A DNA stretch of 64,000 nt from Chaetoceros tenuissimus (GCA_021927905.1 BLLK01000020.1:1736001-1800000); one strand, 5' to 3'; counted from the stretch's first letter, positions 18,942 to 31,364 are shown. Numbers and translations are program-made. Notes: generated by a model from the letters alone, not told the origin.

Positions 18942-21900
18942 CTAGTCATCAAAGGTCCATAATGCCTCATCTGTGGCAAGACTGCTGAGATTCTTCGATA
19001 CAAGTGATACGTTGTAAAGATCGTCTAAGAATGTCATGATATGAAGACCTGCACGTTTCGGCATGTCTCCATTCTTCTCTCCGAAGAAAGCTTTCTTTTC
19101 ATCATTCTTTCCATCTTTGTCCTTCTTGTTAGTGATTGCAAGAGGGTCTTTTCTTCCCGTTGGTGTTTTCGGAGGTGTCTTGAGCAGAGGGGTTCTGACT
19201 GGTCTGACTGATTGATTGGTAGGAGTTGGATAATGTGGATAAGCATATGCATAGGATGCCGGAGTTCCCTGCATATGCATCGGAGAGAACATACCCCATC
19301 CTGTCGCCAATGAATATGCATGCTGTTGTGCAGCATATACAGAATAAAGTTGTTCTGGACTCATCATAGACTGAGCATGAGCTGATGCTTGAGTGGATGG
19401 GTACATTGGAGTACCTGCTGTCGATGGATTTCTAGTCATATCAGGAGATTTCTTCTCTGCACTACTCTTGGCACGAATGCGGGCTAACGCAGATGCATCG
19501 CCGCCTTTGCCCATTCTCTTTCTTCGCTGAATGAGCTCATCAGATCCAGCAAAATTCTTGCAGTTCTCGCACTTGCATTTTTCACCACATGTGATTCCTG
19601 ACTCAAAGCATTCACAATATTTCTTGAGACATTTGGACTTCTTACATTTGCAACCTGACACATGAGCCTTTGTGTCTTTGTTGAATTTTGATTTAAATGC
19701 ACTAGAATTCTTTGATTTTGTTTGTCTAAATGCCTCCTGTCTGATAGCTTCGTGATTTGAAGTATTATGACAGTCTTGACACTTGCATCCACTACAAACA
19801 ACCTGAGCTGCGAAACACTCACAGTACAATTTCAGACATTTTGACTTTTTGCAGTTACAAGGTGCATGCTGCTGCAATTGGGATTTCTGCATTTCTTCTA
19901 AAGAAGAAGTGTGTAGTGGAGTTTTTCTTGGAGTCGAGGATGGTGCTGTCATAGGAGTTGCGACTGCTTTAGCTGAAGGAGTAGACTGCAAAGTGCGAGA
20001 GGCTGACATTGGATATTGACTCAATCTAATTGCCGATCCTGGATATCTCATCGCTGTTGATGGAGTCGAAGCAGCTGATATGTTATTCTTCGCAGGGGTT
20101 GACATAACTGTATTAACAGATGAGTTAGTCGTTCCCTGGGGACTAGCTTGATTTCTTGACGCTGATCCAGGTTGTCCAAATTGCATAGTGAACTGAGTTT
20201 TTGGAGACTTCGTTGTGGTACCAGGAGGAGAACGCATCAGACTCGCAGGTAGTGTAACAGGAGCACGAGGAGGAGGAGACATCATTGATGTATTTTGCTG
20301 CATAGATGGAGAAGACCCTGCAGCTGGATGGGCGTAACCTACGTAATTTCCACTCATTGCTTGAGAATGATTAGGCTGGAAAGTAGGTACTTGAGTCGAT
20401 TTCTTTGAAGGCGTGTGATTCTTTGGTGGATGCATGCTTGTAATCTTCTCGATTTTTTCAATCTTCTTCGAAGGTTTTGAATTTTTGGATAGCACTGAAA
20501 ATGGCTGAGCAGACTTTGATGGTGACTTCGACTTCTTGTATGGCAATGGAGAGAAGCCAACATCAGCATTCATTGACGATCCAACTTTGCTGAATGGAAA
20601 ATGCTCAAATGGATCGCTGTTTTCATTAAAGTCAGCAACAACAGTATACTGTCCCGTCAATGGAGAGCAAGTGAATGGAGAGAGGTTGAATTGTGGTGAA
20701 GATCCTGGCAAATCAACATCATGATCACCAAAACTTCGTTTAGGACTTGCTGATGGATAGTCATCTCTTGGGCTTGCTTCCAACTTTTCATTTTGGTTAA
20801 AGACAAAGGACTCATCATCTCCAAAGATTTCATCATCCAAATCCTTCCCATTGTCGTCATCAATCTGGAAATCATGAGAGTCAAGAAATGCATCACCCAT
20901 AATTGGTGACCGACCAATCATTGGCGAACGTTGAAGATCCTATAGAGGAAAATATGTAAGAAATTGATCAATAGTCTCTAAAAATAGATATCATACCAAC
21001 ACTTACAAATCTCTTTTTCATCGGACTTCTAGAGGCTTTTGGACTTCTAAAAATACCTGGACTAGCAGCACAAATGTTCCCCTCTTTCGGCTCTTCTTCC
21101 CAGGAATCTACAGATTGTATTACAAATTTTCTCTTCTTTGGCGGAGGAGATGGAATCAAGAATGAGTCCTTGTTAGTATTGACATTCTCCTCCGAACTGA
21201 CCTTCTTTTCATCTTCAAATTGTACACCTTTTTTCATCCTTTGAGGTGAAGTCCAAGCTCTTCTATCAAGTGGTGTTGTAGACCCGTTTTGAATTGAGTA
21301 ATGTGCTCCTGAATAGGAGTATGGTGAACCCATTGGCAAATCTCCAGCTGAAGATTGCTGATACATGTTGGAGTGAGCATGATATTGAGGGGATGCCATC
21401 CCTGGATAATGACCATATCCTTGGTAACCACCGTAGGAATATGGTTGATGATATCCCTGATTTGTTGCAGGACCTGCTTTTCCGTTTGGTGATCCAAAAT
21501 TTTGTGCAAGTAAAGAAGCATCTTTGGATTGCTTCTTTGGTGATGCTTTTCTAGGCGTTGGTGCCTGTTGACGTAGGCAGTTCTATGGCAAGAGTAAGGA
21601 ACACGTGAGAACAAGCACGAACAAAACATGTGAGTCGTATCAATTGCAAAGCATTCAAAACCTTATACCAGGCATCCCAACAATTTAACTCAATAGGAAT
21701 AGAAACGTACCATTGTAAAATATAATGATGAATAAGGTTTCGTTTCAATCATAGTTTCATGGAACAATCGTGTCAGTTATGGAAAGGAATAGAGAGATAG
21801 TTAGTAATGAGGTAAAAAGAAGCATGTGTGTTTTGTGTCATCAAGAATTCCGCCAGAAGGAAAGTCAATCTGAAATTCAAGCTATGCGCGTTTTCGCGCG

Positions 21901-22762
21901 GTGTCACCATCTCTAGCTAAAAATCTCGGAACATTGGTGGGACTTGGGTTGCTCTTTTTAATAAATGATGAATGCATTTGTACGTAGAGATTAAGGCAAA
22001 GAAGTGTGGCTGTGGCATCTTGTAGGTACCTTCCAAGTGTGTAGATTGAAAAGAAAGGTTTCCATTGTGTAGTTCTGAAGGAAAATGGTGATTGGACGAC
22101 CTAGATGTCCAACAAAGAACCCTTCAGTTTTGTGCTTCTCTGAGAGTTTTATCATAAGTTCATAGCTTTGAAGCTGTATCTCCTTGGTGCTAGGTGAAGG
22201 AAGGGTAGAAGTAGATAAAACTTGTCCAGTAACTGTCCGTATATCGCAGAATAAAGCACATGACTTTGGGACTCAGGACATGAATCGTAGAGGTAGAGAG
22301 GAACGCGAAGTGCAGGTCGGCGAAGAAAAGATTCATGTGGAAGTTTTGCATATTTCATTGAAGAGAAGATCTGGTTCCTTTGCATCGTCGATAAAAGAGA
22401 TGACTAGCATTCAATTGCATCTCTTCTTTCACAACTGATCGTAATGACATTGAACAACACAAGACACAACAAATGTAATAAATCTTACTTACCGACAAAA
22501 TTTTCAAGGACTTAGATTTTTCATCTTCAAGCTTACTCTTGCTTCCTGATGGTGACTTTGAAGTGATTATGGTTGTATTGTTTTCTTGTACTCTTCGGGA
22601 TGAACTCTTTGGTGGTGAGAACCCAATTGCATCTTTTGATGGAGACCGAGAAGTGGACTCTTCTTTCGGTTTAGTGGAGGCTAGCTGATAATCAACAGGA
22701 TTTTTATTTTCATTCTGACTCATTTCATTTGCCTCTGTGTTAACTATCACAGGTGTAGGCAT
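18942..22762 (-). CDS. CXC/CRC-domain DNA-binding protein (tesmin/TSO1/LIN54 type)
   Basis: Model: exons 22762-22493, 21582-21007 and 20939-18942, all phase 0, 947 residues. The 62-66 nt intron between the last two is certain (KKRF|DLQRSP). The first intron (910 nt) is less sure. An alternative first exon is only an ATG at 21713-21711 followed by GTACGT. The protein is Ser/Pro-rich with many SP/TP sites, possible CDK targets. Two CXC motifs, CNCKKSKCLKLYCECF and CKCKKSKCLKKYCECF (about residues 643-745), are separated by a short linker. In LIN54/TSO1 these bind CHR-type DNA (TTYGAA) and serve cell-cycle gene control in DREAM/MuvB complexes. E2F-like sites occur near both candidate starts. Confidence 0.8.
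21891..21900 (+). promoter_or_regulatory. E2F-like site TTTTCGCGCG
   Basis: Matches the E2F/DP consensus TTTSSCGC and lies in a near-palindromic GCGCGTTTTCGCGC, about 180 bp upstream of the alternative ATG exon of the CXC gene. Confidence 0.45.
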
Positions 22763-23376
22763 CTTAGATAATGTGTATTGTAGCTCTTCCTTAAAGAGAT
22801 GGTGAGGATCTACTTGAGCAATCTATTGTAGATGACGTTGAAGACGCAGTACAAATACCAATAGAGCTTCTTTGCACTTATATGTTGAGAATAAAGACCT
22901 TGTTGCTTGAAGTGGAGCAACTTGTGTTTTGTGTTGCTGAGGTCCGTAATGGGATGTGTATTGCGAGATGTTTTTAGGAAGAAGGAATCAATAGATGATG
23001 TGAGTCTCCACACCTCTCTCCACACAAAGCTGAGAAGGAGGCGCCAAATTTTTTTGAGATGGCGCCCAAAATTTGAGAACGGAAATTTATCAGTGAATGA
23101 TTATAATATTAGATTAGCTAATAATTTAGCTAAACCTAAACAGAATCCCACCTTAGCGTCTCGCGATTTCCGGCGCGCGACTCAAAAGTAAATTTCGTGT
23201 TTTCGAACATCATAAAAGCAAGATGATTCACTGTTGAAAATAATTTGAATGATAATGAAATGATCCTATACTTGCGAAAACATAGATGAAGAGAAAATAT
23301 TTTATTAAAAATTGTGTTGATTTTAGTAAATATAAATATATATAATATACTTTGTATAAGTTTCAGAATACAATAC
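22763..23376. other. Promoter region of the CXC gene and 3' flank of the methyltransferase
   Basis: No gene recognised. Two E2F-like sites at 23040-23074 are listed separately. The part near 23200-23370 is very AT-rich, fitting a 3' flank. A CGCG/GGCGCGCG cluster lies near 23160-23180. Confidence 0.5.
23040..23074 (-). promoter_or_regulatory. Pair of E2F-like sites
   Basis: On the minus strand AAATTTGGCGCC contains TTTGGCGC, an exact TTTSSCGC match. About 10 bp away AAATTTTGGGCGCC is a near match. They lie about 280 bp upstream of the start at 22762. Confidence 0.45.
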
Positions 23377-24450
23377 CTATTTATGACACATGTAAAGAAA
23401 TATTGATTCTGGTTTTTCTATATTGCAATCTTTCTTTGTATCAATTTCCACAATGGATGAAAAAATCTCTTTCATTCGACCCCAGAATATATCATGAGCC
23501 TTCTTGCCACGACGTTGATAGGTAATTAATATGGAAGTATCAAGATCCGACAATTTTTCAACAGTATTCATTAATGGGTTGACAAGTTCATCCAACCACA
23601 CACAGTCTGCAATCAATATAACTTGTGGAAATGCCTTGTCTTTCTGTTGCGAAATGGAAGATATTGAATCTACTTCTGGTGGATTGAACCAATCTATTTC
23701 CATACAATGTACTTTTTGACAGCCGCTCTCATGGATTGACTGATGATTTATTTCTACATTTTGTCGAACTAGAGGAAGCGAATATTCTAAATCTGACAAA
23801 ATTACTTCGCTAGCACCCAACACTGCAGCTGAAATACCAGCTACAGCGGGACCACATCCCAGCTCAAGAACATTCTTATTTTGAACCTTTTCAATGAAAA
23901 ATGTAAGAGAAAATGTGTTGAAAATAAGGAAAGTAAAATTATCCTCATGATAGCATAATCATTTTCTTACCAACTTTTGATTACGTTCAAGATATCGAGC
24001 AAGTAGTAAACTACCATCCCATACATTCAAACCAGTCCCATCTTCCTCGCGATTGTTGCAATCTTCCTTAATGATTAGGTTTTTACCAGCAAATTCCATA
24101 CCATTTGGGTCATACTCAAAAAATCTACCCTTTATTAGCAAGGTTTCTTCTTTACGCTGACCTGCTGATGCACCGATCCTTTTATCATGTACAATACAAC
24201 GAATTCGCTTTCCAAAAATTTCCACAATATTTTCTATTTCATCTTCATTCATCAAAGTTTGGAACCCTACAACTGGATGATAGATTTCAATTGCTATGTC
24301 GCTTTCGTTCAATTGAAGATGATCATCTTGATTCAAATAGGATATTATTGCTTGCATCAAATCCTTTCGTTTCACATCTGAATCTATTTCAATCCGTATC
24401 TTATGTACTTCGTGCTGCCATTCAAAAACAACAAGTATTTTTTGCATCAT
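23377..24450 (-). CDS. METTL21-like protein methyltransferase (methyltransferase family 16)
   Basis: Two exons, 24450-23971 and 23886-23377, with an 84-nt GTAAGA...AAAAG intron in phase 0; 329 residues. The junction rebuilds RNQKL|VQNKNVLELGCGPAVAG, the SAM-binding motif I. Before it is GLNVWDGSLLLARYLERN, the conserved W-[DE]-[GA]-.. block of the METTL21/EEF1AKMT/FAM86 group. Later blocks VILSDLEYSLPLVRQNVEIN and ILIADCVWLDELVNP fit the same group, which methylates lysines of translation factors or chaperones. The first 110 residues have a ubiquitin-like or PB1-like look (VFEWQHEVHKIRIEIDSD) and are unusual for the family. Substrate unknown. Confidence 0.8.
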
Positions 24451-24827
24451 CTAAGTGAAGTAATGAATCTGAAAGGTATTATCACTTATGTAATTATTAT
24501 TTTCTCCATCATAGTAATTACTATTTCATCATTACGAGCTTCTACTACAGGTATTAAGAGTGGTTGCAGTGATTTGTACTAGTAAGTAGTGTGGAGATTA
24601 TGTACGTACGTGTGTTAGTTTTTATCTTTCTCGGACGTTAGGAAAACATGGGAAAAGTTAAAAAGACAAAAGCAGCCCAATCATGCCCTTTTTGAATTTT
24701 TAACTCTACTTTTGAATAGTGAGTTCATCTACTTTAATATTTTATTTATCTAAATGAACAATCTCTAAACTCTTAAAATTGCGCTCTAAGATTCCATTCG
24801 ATTTTTCTTCAAAATAAATTTGTTCAC
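24451..24827. other. Intergenic, no gene seen
   Basis: AT-rich spacer between the methyltransferase start and the 3' end of the CRTISO-like gene. Contains a GTACGTACGT run near 24603. Nothing else stands out. Confidence 0.55.
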
Positions 24828-26693
24828 CTATTTTCTGTCTGGCAAGCGAATCTTGTCAAGCATTTTCCAGTGCTGTCCAACAGATACAAGATTGTTCGCA
24901 GCAATTGCACCACTTGCAGCAGTTGCAGGTACTCCAATCCCCTTTTAATATAGCATATGTCATAGATGAGTTAACAAGTCACATGAAAGAGATGGGCATA
25001 ATTATTTACTGAAACTTACCGGAAATGTGAAGTCACCGCAAAGCAAAAGCCCATCTAATGGAGTTGTATGACCTGGAAGGGTATGTTTTCCAGCCTCAAC
25101 ACGTGGTCCATATGCTCCATTTGTTCGTCGAAGAAATCTTTCATGGGTCAAAGGTGTTGCAATTTGCACAGTTCCAGGAACTGCTCTTTCTCGCGCATTT
25201 GGTACATATTCTTCGATGGCAGACCATAAAAAGTCCGCAGCTTCATCCTTCTTCTTTTTATACTCCTCACTATTTCTATCCATTCCAGCCCACCATTCAT
25301 ATGGCTCGGTTGCAGGTACATATGCGTGAAGAACATGTTTTCCTTCTGGTGCAAGAGTTGGATCAATCAAACTTGGCATGGAACAAAGAACAATGTTTCT
25401 TGGAGATTCTACACCCTCTTCGGCTTCCCAGTCTCTAACAACAGCCCATTGAGCTGGAAAATCTGCACTTGGCACAGGAGGCAAACCAGTCGCATCAATT
25501 CCAGCATGAATATGGATAAATGATTTCAAGTTTGGAATACCGTCTTTGGCGTCATTTGTATTTGTCATTTTTTCCATGTACTCTTTGAATTCTGTTGAAA
25601 CTTTATCACCTTCAATACTATTTTGTAAAAGCTTCTTGGTGACAAATGGATCAGCATTGCTCACAACTGCTTTTGTTGCTTTGATGATAGTGCCATCCGA
25701 TAGTTTTACACCACTTGCTTTTCCATTTTCTACGATAATTTCATCCACGTGAGAGTTTACACAGACTCTTGATTTTTTCCATTTCTCTACACCTTTTGCC
25801 AGTGCATCAGCGATAGCTCCGGAACCTCCCTTTGGAAAATCTAATGTTACACCTGGCCGGTACCAGTCAGCAAGCATGTACGCCATGACTGCATTCATAG
25901 TTCCAGCTGCAGGTAATCCCTGTAGCAAGAAACAAAGCATATCTAACCAATTCTTGACGAAATCATTCTTAATTTCCATTTCATCCATGATATACGCAAA
26001 AGGATCATTCAAAGCTTGGCCTTGCTTCAAAGTATCAAATAACTCTCTAGGATATCTCAGCAAAGTAACAATAGCCCCTGCATCTTCTCGCAATGCCATG
26101 GAAGTCAAAGCCTGAGCAGCATCAGACAATGGTCCCATACGCTTCATCAATGCCTCGAATTCTTCTCTAGCTCCTGGTCCGCCATGTTCATCCAATACAT
26201 CACCAAATTCTTCTGGCCCAATTTTAGCAGCAAACTTTTTTCCATTTGGAAGTACAGTTCCCCAGCGATCATATGTAATCCATTCAGGTTCTTCGCCAAT
26301 AATTTGGAAAATATTTTTGAGTGGATTAGGAGATTTGTCAATACTGAATCCTGAATACAGAGATGGTCCAGATTCAAAGTGGAATCCTCTTCTTTCCCAA
26401 GAATGTGCTGCTCCTCCGATTGTATCATGTGATTCAAGTACTAAAGTAGAAATTTCATTGTGAGAAAGAAGAGAAGCACATGATAGTCCTGCCAATCCAG
26501 ATCCGATGACAATGACATCTGTAGTTTGTGGCAAGGGCTCATCTTTCTTAGCACTCTTGAATGCATGTAGAAGTGTGTGAGGTTGCTGGTGTTGTTGATG
26601 AGAAAGGGTGGATAGAGATCGAATGCTATTTGGACTGAATGCCGAGGAGATTCCCAAAAGAGACAACACAGAAAAAGGCACTTGAAGCTTCAT
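24828..26693 (-). CDS. Plastid CRTISO-like FAD-dependent oxidoreductase (carotenoid isomerase family)
   Basis: Two exons: 26693-25020 and 24941-24828 with a 78-nt GTAAGT...AAAAG intron, phase 0; 595 residues. The second exon completes the C-terminal FAD block as FTFPGIGVPATAASG, a family hallmark. The dinucleotide-binding motif is VIVIGSGLAGLSCASLLS. LDFPKGGSGAIADALAKGVE and the following HVDEIIVENGKASGVKLSDG match plant CRTISO, which converts poly-cis lycopene to the trans form. N terminus: signal peptide MKLQVPFSVLSLLGISSA then FSP, the diatom plastid bipartite motif. CRTISO families contain several paralogues, and the exact substrate is not certain. Confidence 0.85.
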
Positions 26694-27159
26694 TGTTTCT
26701 TGCACCTTAAATATAGTTTTCCTGCGTGAGGATTTTTCTACTGCTGGTTAGATTCACTGCAATTCTACAACAGTTCTTAAAATTGGATTGTAGAGGTAGA
26801 AGGATACAACTCAGGTAAAGAGGTAAAACAAAGAGTGATGTGTGTGATATGTACAGCTTTGAAAATGATGTGGTGGTCGAAGATCGAAGATACGATGAGA
26901 GTGTAGAAAGCGGTTAATCGGAAGTTAAGTTAGGTCTGTCTGTCCATCCGAAATGCTGATAGGCTCATTATTTCTGCTGGTTGTTGTTGTGTGCTTTGCA
27001 ACCAACTTCACCTTCACTCTCTATCGAAGTAAGAAGTAAATGACATAAAACAAAACATAGACCAGTCTAGGACGAACATTAGCTATATATAATCAACCAG
27101 TATCCCCTGTTCGTCATTGCCGTACATATATCAGTCAAGAAAGAAACTAGGATAACAAA
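26694..27159. other. Divergent promoter, no gene seen
   Basis: Between the CRTISO-like and DnaJ genes. No coding sequence or clear motif recognised. Confidence 0.55.
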
Positions 27160-28809
27160 ATGGAACCAGAAGACAATTATGATTCATATGATAGCGATGA
27201 GGACACTCCTCATTTAAGTCATGGAGAACATAAGCAAAATGGAAATGATTCATACAAGAAAAAAGACTATAGAAGTGCTATTGCACACTACACTCTTGCT
27301 ATCGAGACAGCAAAAGAGGAGCAAGAAGATGAAGAGAACCCTACCAAGTGCGATCCAGAGACATTGGCAACTTACTACAATAATAGAGCAGCTGCATTCA
27401 CCATGATCCTCCAATTCGATGAAGCCGTCACTGATTGTGACGAAGCAATTGCTCTCCAGGCGTCATTTCTCAAAGCATATATTCGTAAATCAAAGGCTCT
27501 CACTTCTCTTGGGAAACTGGATAATGCACTTGCAACTCTCAACAGGGCTGCGATTCATGATCCAAACAATACAACAATTATTTCAGCTAAAAATGATATT
27601 GAAAAATTACAACAAAGAATTGAGCTTGCTCGATCTCTTTTGAATAAACAAGACCAATCCAAAGATTATCCTCCTTTTCCACTTCCAAATGCTAGAGATG
27701 GAAAACAGGCTCTGAATCAAATCATGGTTGTCATTGCTTCCTGTCCTGCTTGGAGGTCCATTCTAGTGGAGAAAACTCAAGCTCTTTTAGCAGTTGGAAG
27801 AATCGACGAAGCATATACTACATCAACATCATTGATTCGTAGTAGGGATACTAATAATCATCATAATTCCTTGCTTGTCTTGTATAGAGCATATGCACTT
27901 CAGCAAATGGGAAATATTGAGGATGCAATAAAACATATCAAACAGATTCTAGCTGGTGATCCTGATAATAAGATGGCATTTTCTTTTCATAAATTGCTTC
28001 GAAACCTTTCGAAAAAGAAAGCTGAGGCTGATAATTTTTACAAGAGCAGAAGTTATGAGCAGGCTGTGGAATGTTATACGGAAGCGCTAGAAATGACTGG
28101 TTGTGTTGGACAGTACAAGGCAAAGTTGTACTTCAACCGTGCTTGCTGCAATGCAAATCTGAGAAAACACAAAAACGTTATTGAAGATTGCTCAAGTGCA
28201 ATTGATATCGATGATGAGTATACCAAGGCTATCTTACGACGCGCAGGTAGTTATCTTATCCTTGGAGAAGAAGACGATTGTCAAAAGGCAATTAACGACT
28301 ACCAGACTGTCATGGACCTTGCTGAAAAGAAAGGTGATGAAGATCAAATGAGAGAAATGAAGAAGAAACTACGCGAAGCTCAAGTACAATTGAAGCGCTC
28401 CAAGCAAAAAGACTTTTACAAAATATTGGGAGTAAGCCGTGATGCTACTGAGAACGAAATCAAAAAGAGTTACCGTAAGTCGGCATTGAAATGGCACCCT
28501 GATCGTCATGCCAATAGTTCAGAAGAAGAAAAGACAGAAGCAGAAAAGATATTCAGAGATATCAATCATGCATATGAAGTTTTAAGCGATCCACAGAAAA
28601 AGGCAAAATACGATAGTGGGGTTGATATCGAGGATCTTGACAATCCGCACGCTGGACATGGGGGACATGGTGGATTTGGAGGCCATGGCCATGGAGGTAT
28701 GGATCCTAATATACTTTTTGAAATGTTTATGAGGCAACAAGGTGGAATGGGAGGTATGGGTGGCATGGGAGGTATGGGAGGTATGCCTGGTGGATTTCAT
28801 TTTGGTTAG
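27160..28809 (+). CDS. TPR-DnaJ cochaperone (DNAJC7/TPR2-like)
   Basis: Single exon, 549 residues. TPR repeats span about residues 20-400 (e.g. AIAHYTLAIETAKEEQ, YYNNRAAAFTMILQFDEAV, KLYFNRACCNANLRKHKNVI). A J domain follows near 418-485: DFYKILGVSRDATENEIKKS, the HPD motif in WHPDRH, and FRDINHAYEVLSDPQKKAKY. The C terminus is a Gly/Met-rich tail of GGMGGM units. This order is that of DNAJC7, which moves clients between Hsp90 and Hsp70 in the cytosol. No signal peptide, which argues against the ER-lumenal P58IPK relative. Confidence 0.9.
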   Translation: MEPEDNYDSYDSDEDTPHLSHGEHKQNGNDSYKKKDYRSAIAHYTLAIETAKEEQEDEENPTKCDPETLATYYNNRAAAFTMILQFDEAVTDCDEAIALQASFLKAYIRKSKALTSLGKLDNALATLNRAAIHDPNNTTIISAKNDIEKLQQRIELARSLLNKQDQSKDYPPFPLPNARDGKQALNQIMVVIASCPAWRSILVEKTQALLAVGRIDEAYTTSTSLIRSRDTNNHHNSLLVLYRAYALQQMGNIEDAIKHIKQILAGDPDNKMAFSFHKLLRNLSKKKAEADNFYKSRSYEQAVECYTEALEMTGCVGQYKAKLYFNRACCNANLRKHKNVIEDCSSAIDIDDEYTKAILRRAGSYLILGEEDDCQKAINDYQTVMDLAEKKGDEDQMREMKKKLREAQVQLKRSKQKDFYKILGVSRDATENEIKKSYRKSALKWHPDRHANSSEEEKTEAEKIFRDINHAYEVLSDPQKKAKYDSGVDIEDLDNPHAGHGGHGGFGGHGHGGMDPNILFEMFMRQQGGMGGMGGMGGMGGMPGGFHFG

Positions 28810-29091
28810 ATAGAAATAGTGTGTCCTGTGCGATGTCCCGTGCAAACTCAACCAAACACAACCAACAACGTAAATATCATATAATGATATGTTATTTGAC
28901 TATAATCAAAATCTATAGGATATGGTAGCGAGATTTTGTGACTAAACAATTGATTCTACCTAAACTAGAAGCAGATTTGATCAATTCAAGAAAATATTTT
29001 ATGTTCTCTATTACTGGAAAAAGATTTTTGACACGAGTCGGGGTTGGAAAATCTGGGCCTAAATCTTTATCAGTATTTGATTCTGCTTCAT

Positions 29092-30565
29092 TTACGCCTC
29101 AGTCAACGCAGCTACTCCAGGAAGCTCCTTTCCTTCTAGAAGTTCAAGAGAAGCTCCTCCTCCAGTACTAATGTGACTGACCTTGTCTCCAAGCCCAGCT
29201 TGGTTGACAGCTGCAACTGAGTCTCCTCCTCCAACAATAGTGGTAGCTCCTCTTTCGGTTGCCTTTGCCATAAGTTCTGCTACAGTTACAGTTCCCTTTG
29301 CAAAGTTGCTCATTTCGAATACTCCCATTGGACCGTTGAATACAATGGTGTTGCTCTGTGCGATTTCGTCAGCAAAAGTTTCCAATGTTTCTGGACCGAT
29401 GTCTAATCCCATCCAATCTCCAGAGATCTCGTCAACCTTTGCAACTGCAGTATTTGCATCATTATCGAATTTGTCTGCAAGTACTACGTCAGTAGGAAGA
29501 ATAAGCTTTACTCCCTTCTCTTCAGCCTTCTTCATCAATTCACCAGCCAATCCAACAATGTCGTCCTCAACAAGTGATGCTCCAATATCATAACCAAGTG
29601 CCTTGTAAAAAGTGAAAATCATTCCTCCTCCAAGCAAAATAGTGTCACACTTTTCAATCAAAGACTCAATGACTGGAATCTTGGTGGAAACCTTTGCTCC
29701 TCCAACAATTGCACAAAGAGGACGGTTTGGACTATCTACAGCCCCCTTCAAGAATTTAAGCTCTTTGTCCAACAAATATCCAGCAGCTGCCATCTTCATA
29801 TGCTTTGCAACTCCCTCGGTAGAACTATGTGCTCTGTGAGCAGTACCAAAAGCATCCATTACAAAATAATCAGCAAGCTTTCCTAATCCTGAAGCAAGTT
29901 CTTCATCATTCTTTGTCTCTCCAGCATAGAATCGAGTATTTTCCAAAAGAAGTACTTCTCCCTTTGTCAATTTAGAAGCAGCTTCTTCAACTTCTGCTCC
30001 CATGCAGTCATTTACCTTTGTTACATCAGTTCCAAGAAGCTCCTTCAAGTGTGGAACCACGGGATTCAAGCGTCCATTCTTTCCAGTTTCAATGATTTCT
30101 CCCTTTGGTCTTCCAAAGTGACTACAAAGAATTACATTTGCTCCCTTATCAAGAAGAAATTTGGTAGTTGGAACAATTGCACGAAGACGAGTGGTATCTG
30201 TAACAGTTACATCGTCCTATTGTTTGAATCAATATTAAAACACGAAAAACATCAAATTGTAAAAAGAAAGAGATGGGTTGGTTTAGAGATGGATATTGCA
30301 TAAAATTACAAGATTTTTTTCACGAAGTGTAACATTCCAATACAAAATGGATATGCCCAACTAAACTTACATCTTTGGAAAGAGGAACATTCAAGTCAAC
30401 TCTCATCAATACATTCTGTCCCTCAAGATCAACTTTCTCAGCAAGACCCTCAACGTTAAGCTTTGCAAGATCTGCTCCAGAAGCATGGAAAAAACGAGAA
30501 GAAACAGCAGATGCAGCTCTGCGTGAAGCACCGCGGGAAAGTGTAGATGAAGCAAGAGAGAACAT
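29092..30565 (-). CDS. PGK: Phosphoglycerate kinase with mitochondrial presequence
   Basis: Transfers phosphate between 1,3-bisphosphoglycerate and ADP. Two exons, 30565-30371 and 30216-29092, phase 0; 439 residues. The junction rebuilds [20 protein letters not shown]. Seen: MRVDLNVP (substrate binding), [23 protein letters not shown], and the late GGGDSVAAV nucleotide-loop block. The first 30 residues, [20 protein letters not shown] and following RFFHASGA, form an Arg/Ser amphipathic presequence without a signal peptide, so mitochondrial import is likely. That fits the known mitochondrial lower glycolysis of stramenopiles. Length minus presequence matches the roughly 400-residue family. Confidence 0.93.
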
Positions 30566-30912
30566 ATTGAGCTTTCAGTGAACAACTATTTATGTGTAAA
30601 GTGTAGTAATGCTGGAAGATTCTTCTTTCGGAAAAAGGCACAACGGAAATCTCAGCCGAAAAGCATTGGTCCGTGGTTCGCAAAATAGAAATGTGACTCA
30701 AAATAAATATCCCTACCAAAGATGGATAACTGCATAACTTGTGGAGGCCAAGAAATTGAAATTTTGTGATCTCATCTTCAAACAAAACAACCTCTGAACT
30801 ATACTTGCTTGGTTTTGAGAATACTGAGCACACAATCTGATAAAGAGATAGACTCACTACTCACCATCCATTGAAATTGAACTCTAGATTGAATCTCGTG
30901 TAAAGCTTGAAA
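30566..30912. other. Divergent promoter of PGK and bL35m
   Basis: No gene or clear motif seen. The two genes are divergently arranged and may share this promoter. Confidence 0.5.
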
Positions 30913-31185
30913 ATGAATTTCCTATCCAAACTATCAACATCGATAATGCAAAGTGCACTGCTTCCCCAAGCACGTGAAATGGGAACAAAAGCATGCATCA
31001 AAACAAATAAAGCAGCTGCAAAAAGAATCAGGGTGAGAGGTAGCGGAAGTGTCAAGAGAAATAAAGGAGGATTTGCTCATAATACTGGATACAAGACTAG
31101 GCAACGAAGTAATAGAACTGGACAGACTACTGGAATTGCAGAACCAGCTATTGAAAAGAGAATGAGGAGGCTTATCGGGAAGTAA
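30913..31185 (+). CDS. Mitochondrial ribosomal protein bL35
   Basis: Single exon, 90 residues from ATG 30913. The C-terminal half fits bacterial-type L35: KTNKAAAKRIRVRGSGSVKR followed by basic KTRQRSNRT and a final EKRMRRLIGK, against the pattern K....AAKRF..TGSGK.KR. The N-terminal 25 residues (MNFLSKLSTSIMQSALLPQA) are amphipathic with no signal peptide, so mitochondrial rather than plastid is favoured. Confidence 0.8.
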   Translation: MNFLSKLSTSIMQSALLPQAREMGTKACIKTNKAAAKRIRVRGSGSVKRNKGGFAHNTGYKTRQRSNRTGQTTGIAEPAIEKRMRRLIGK

Positions 31186-31364
31186 ATTTGCTCAAACAAA
31201 TCGAAGGATGGCCTAACGAAAAAATAAAGTTTAGTGAAGAAGATAGAAGTCATAAATATATATCAAGGATGATACTGTATGGATATCTTCACGTTGAAAC
31301 CTAAAATCTTTTGCACATCTGCAATAAAGTTAAATGAAAAAGCATCAATGATAATTTAAAATAT

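Noticed and set aside
28566-28851. Minus-strand open frames opposite the DnaJ Gly/Met tail
   Set aside because: Shadows of the GGM repeat with no family.
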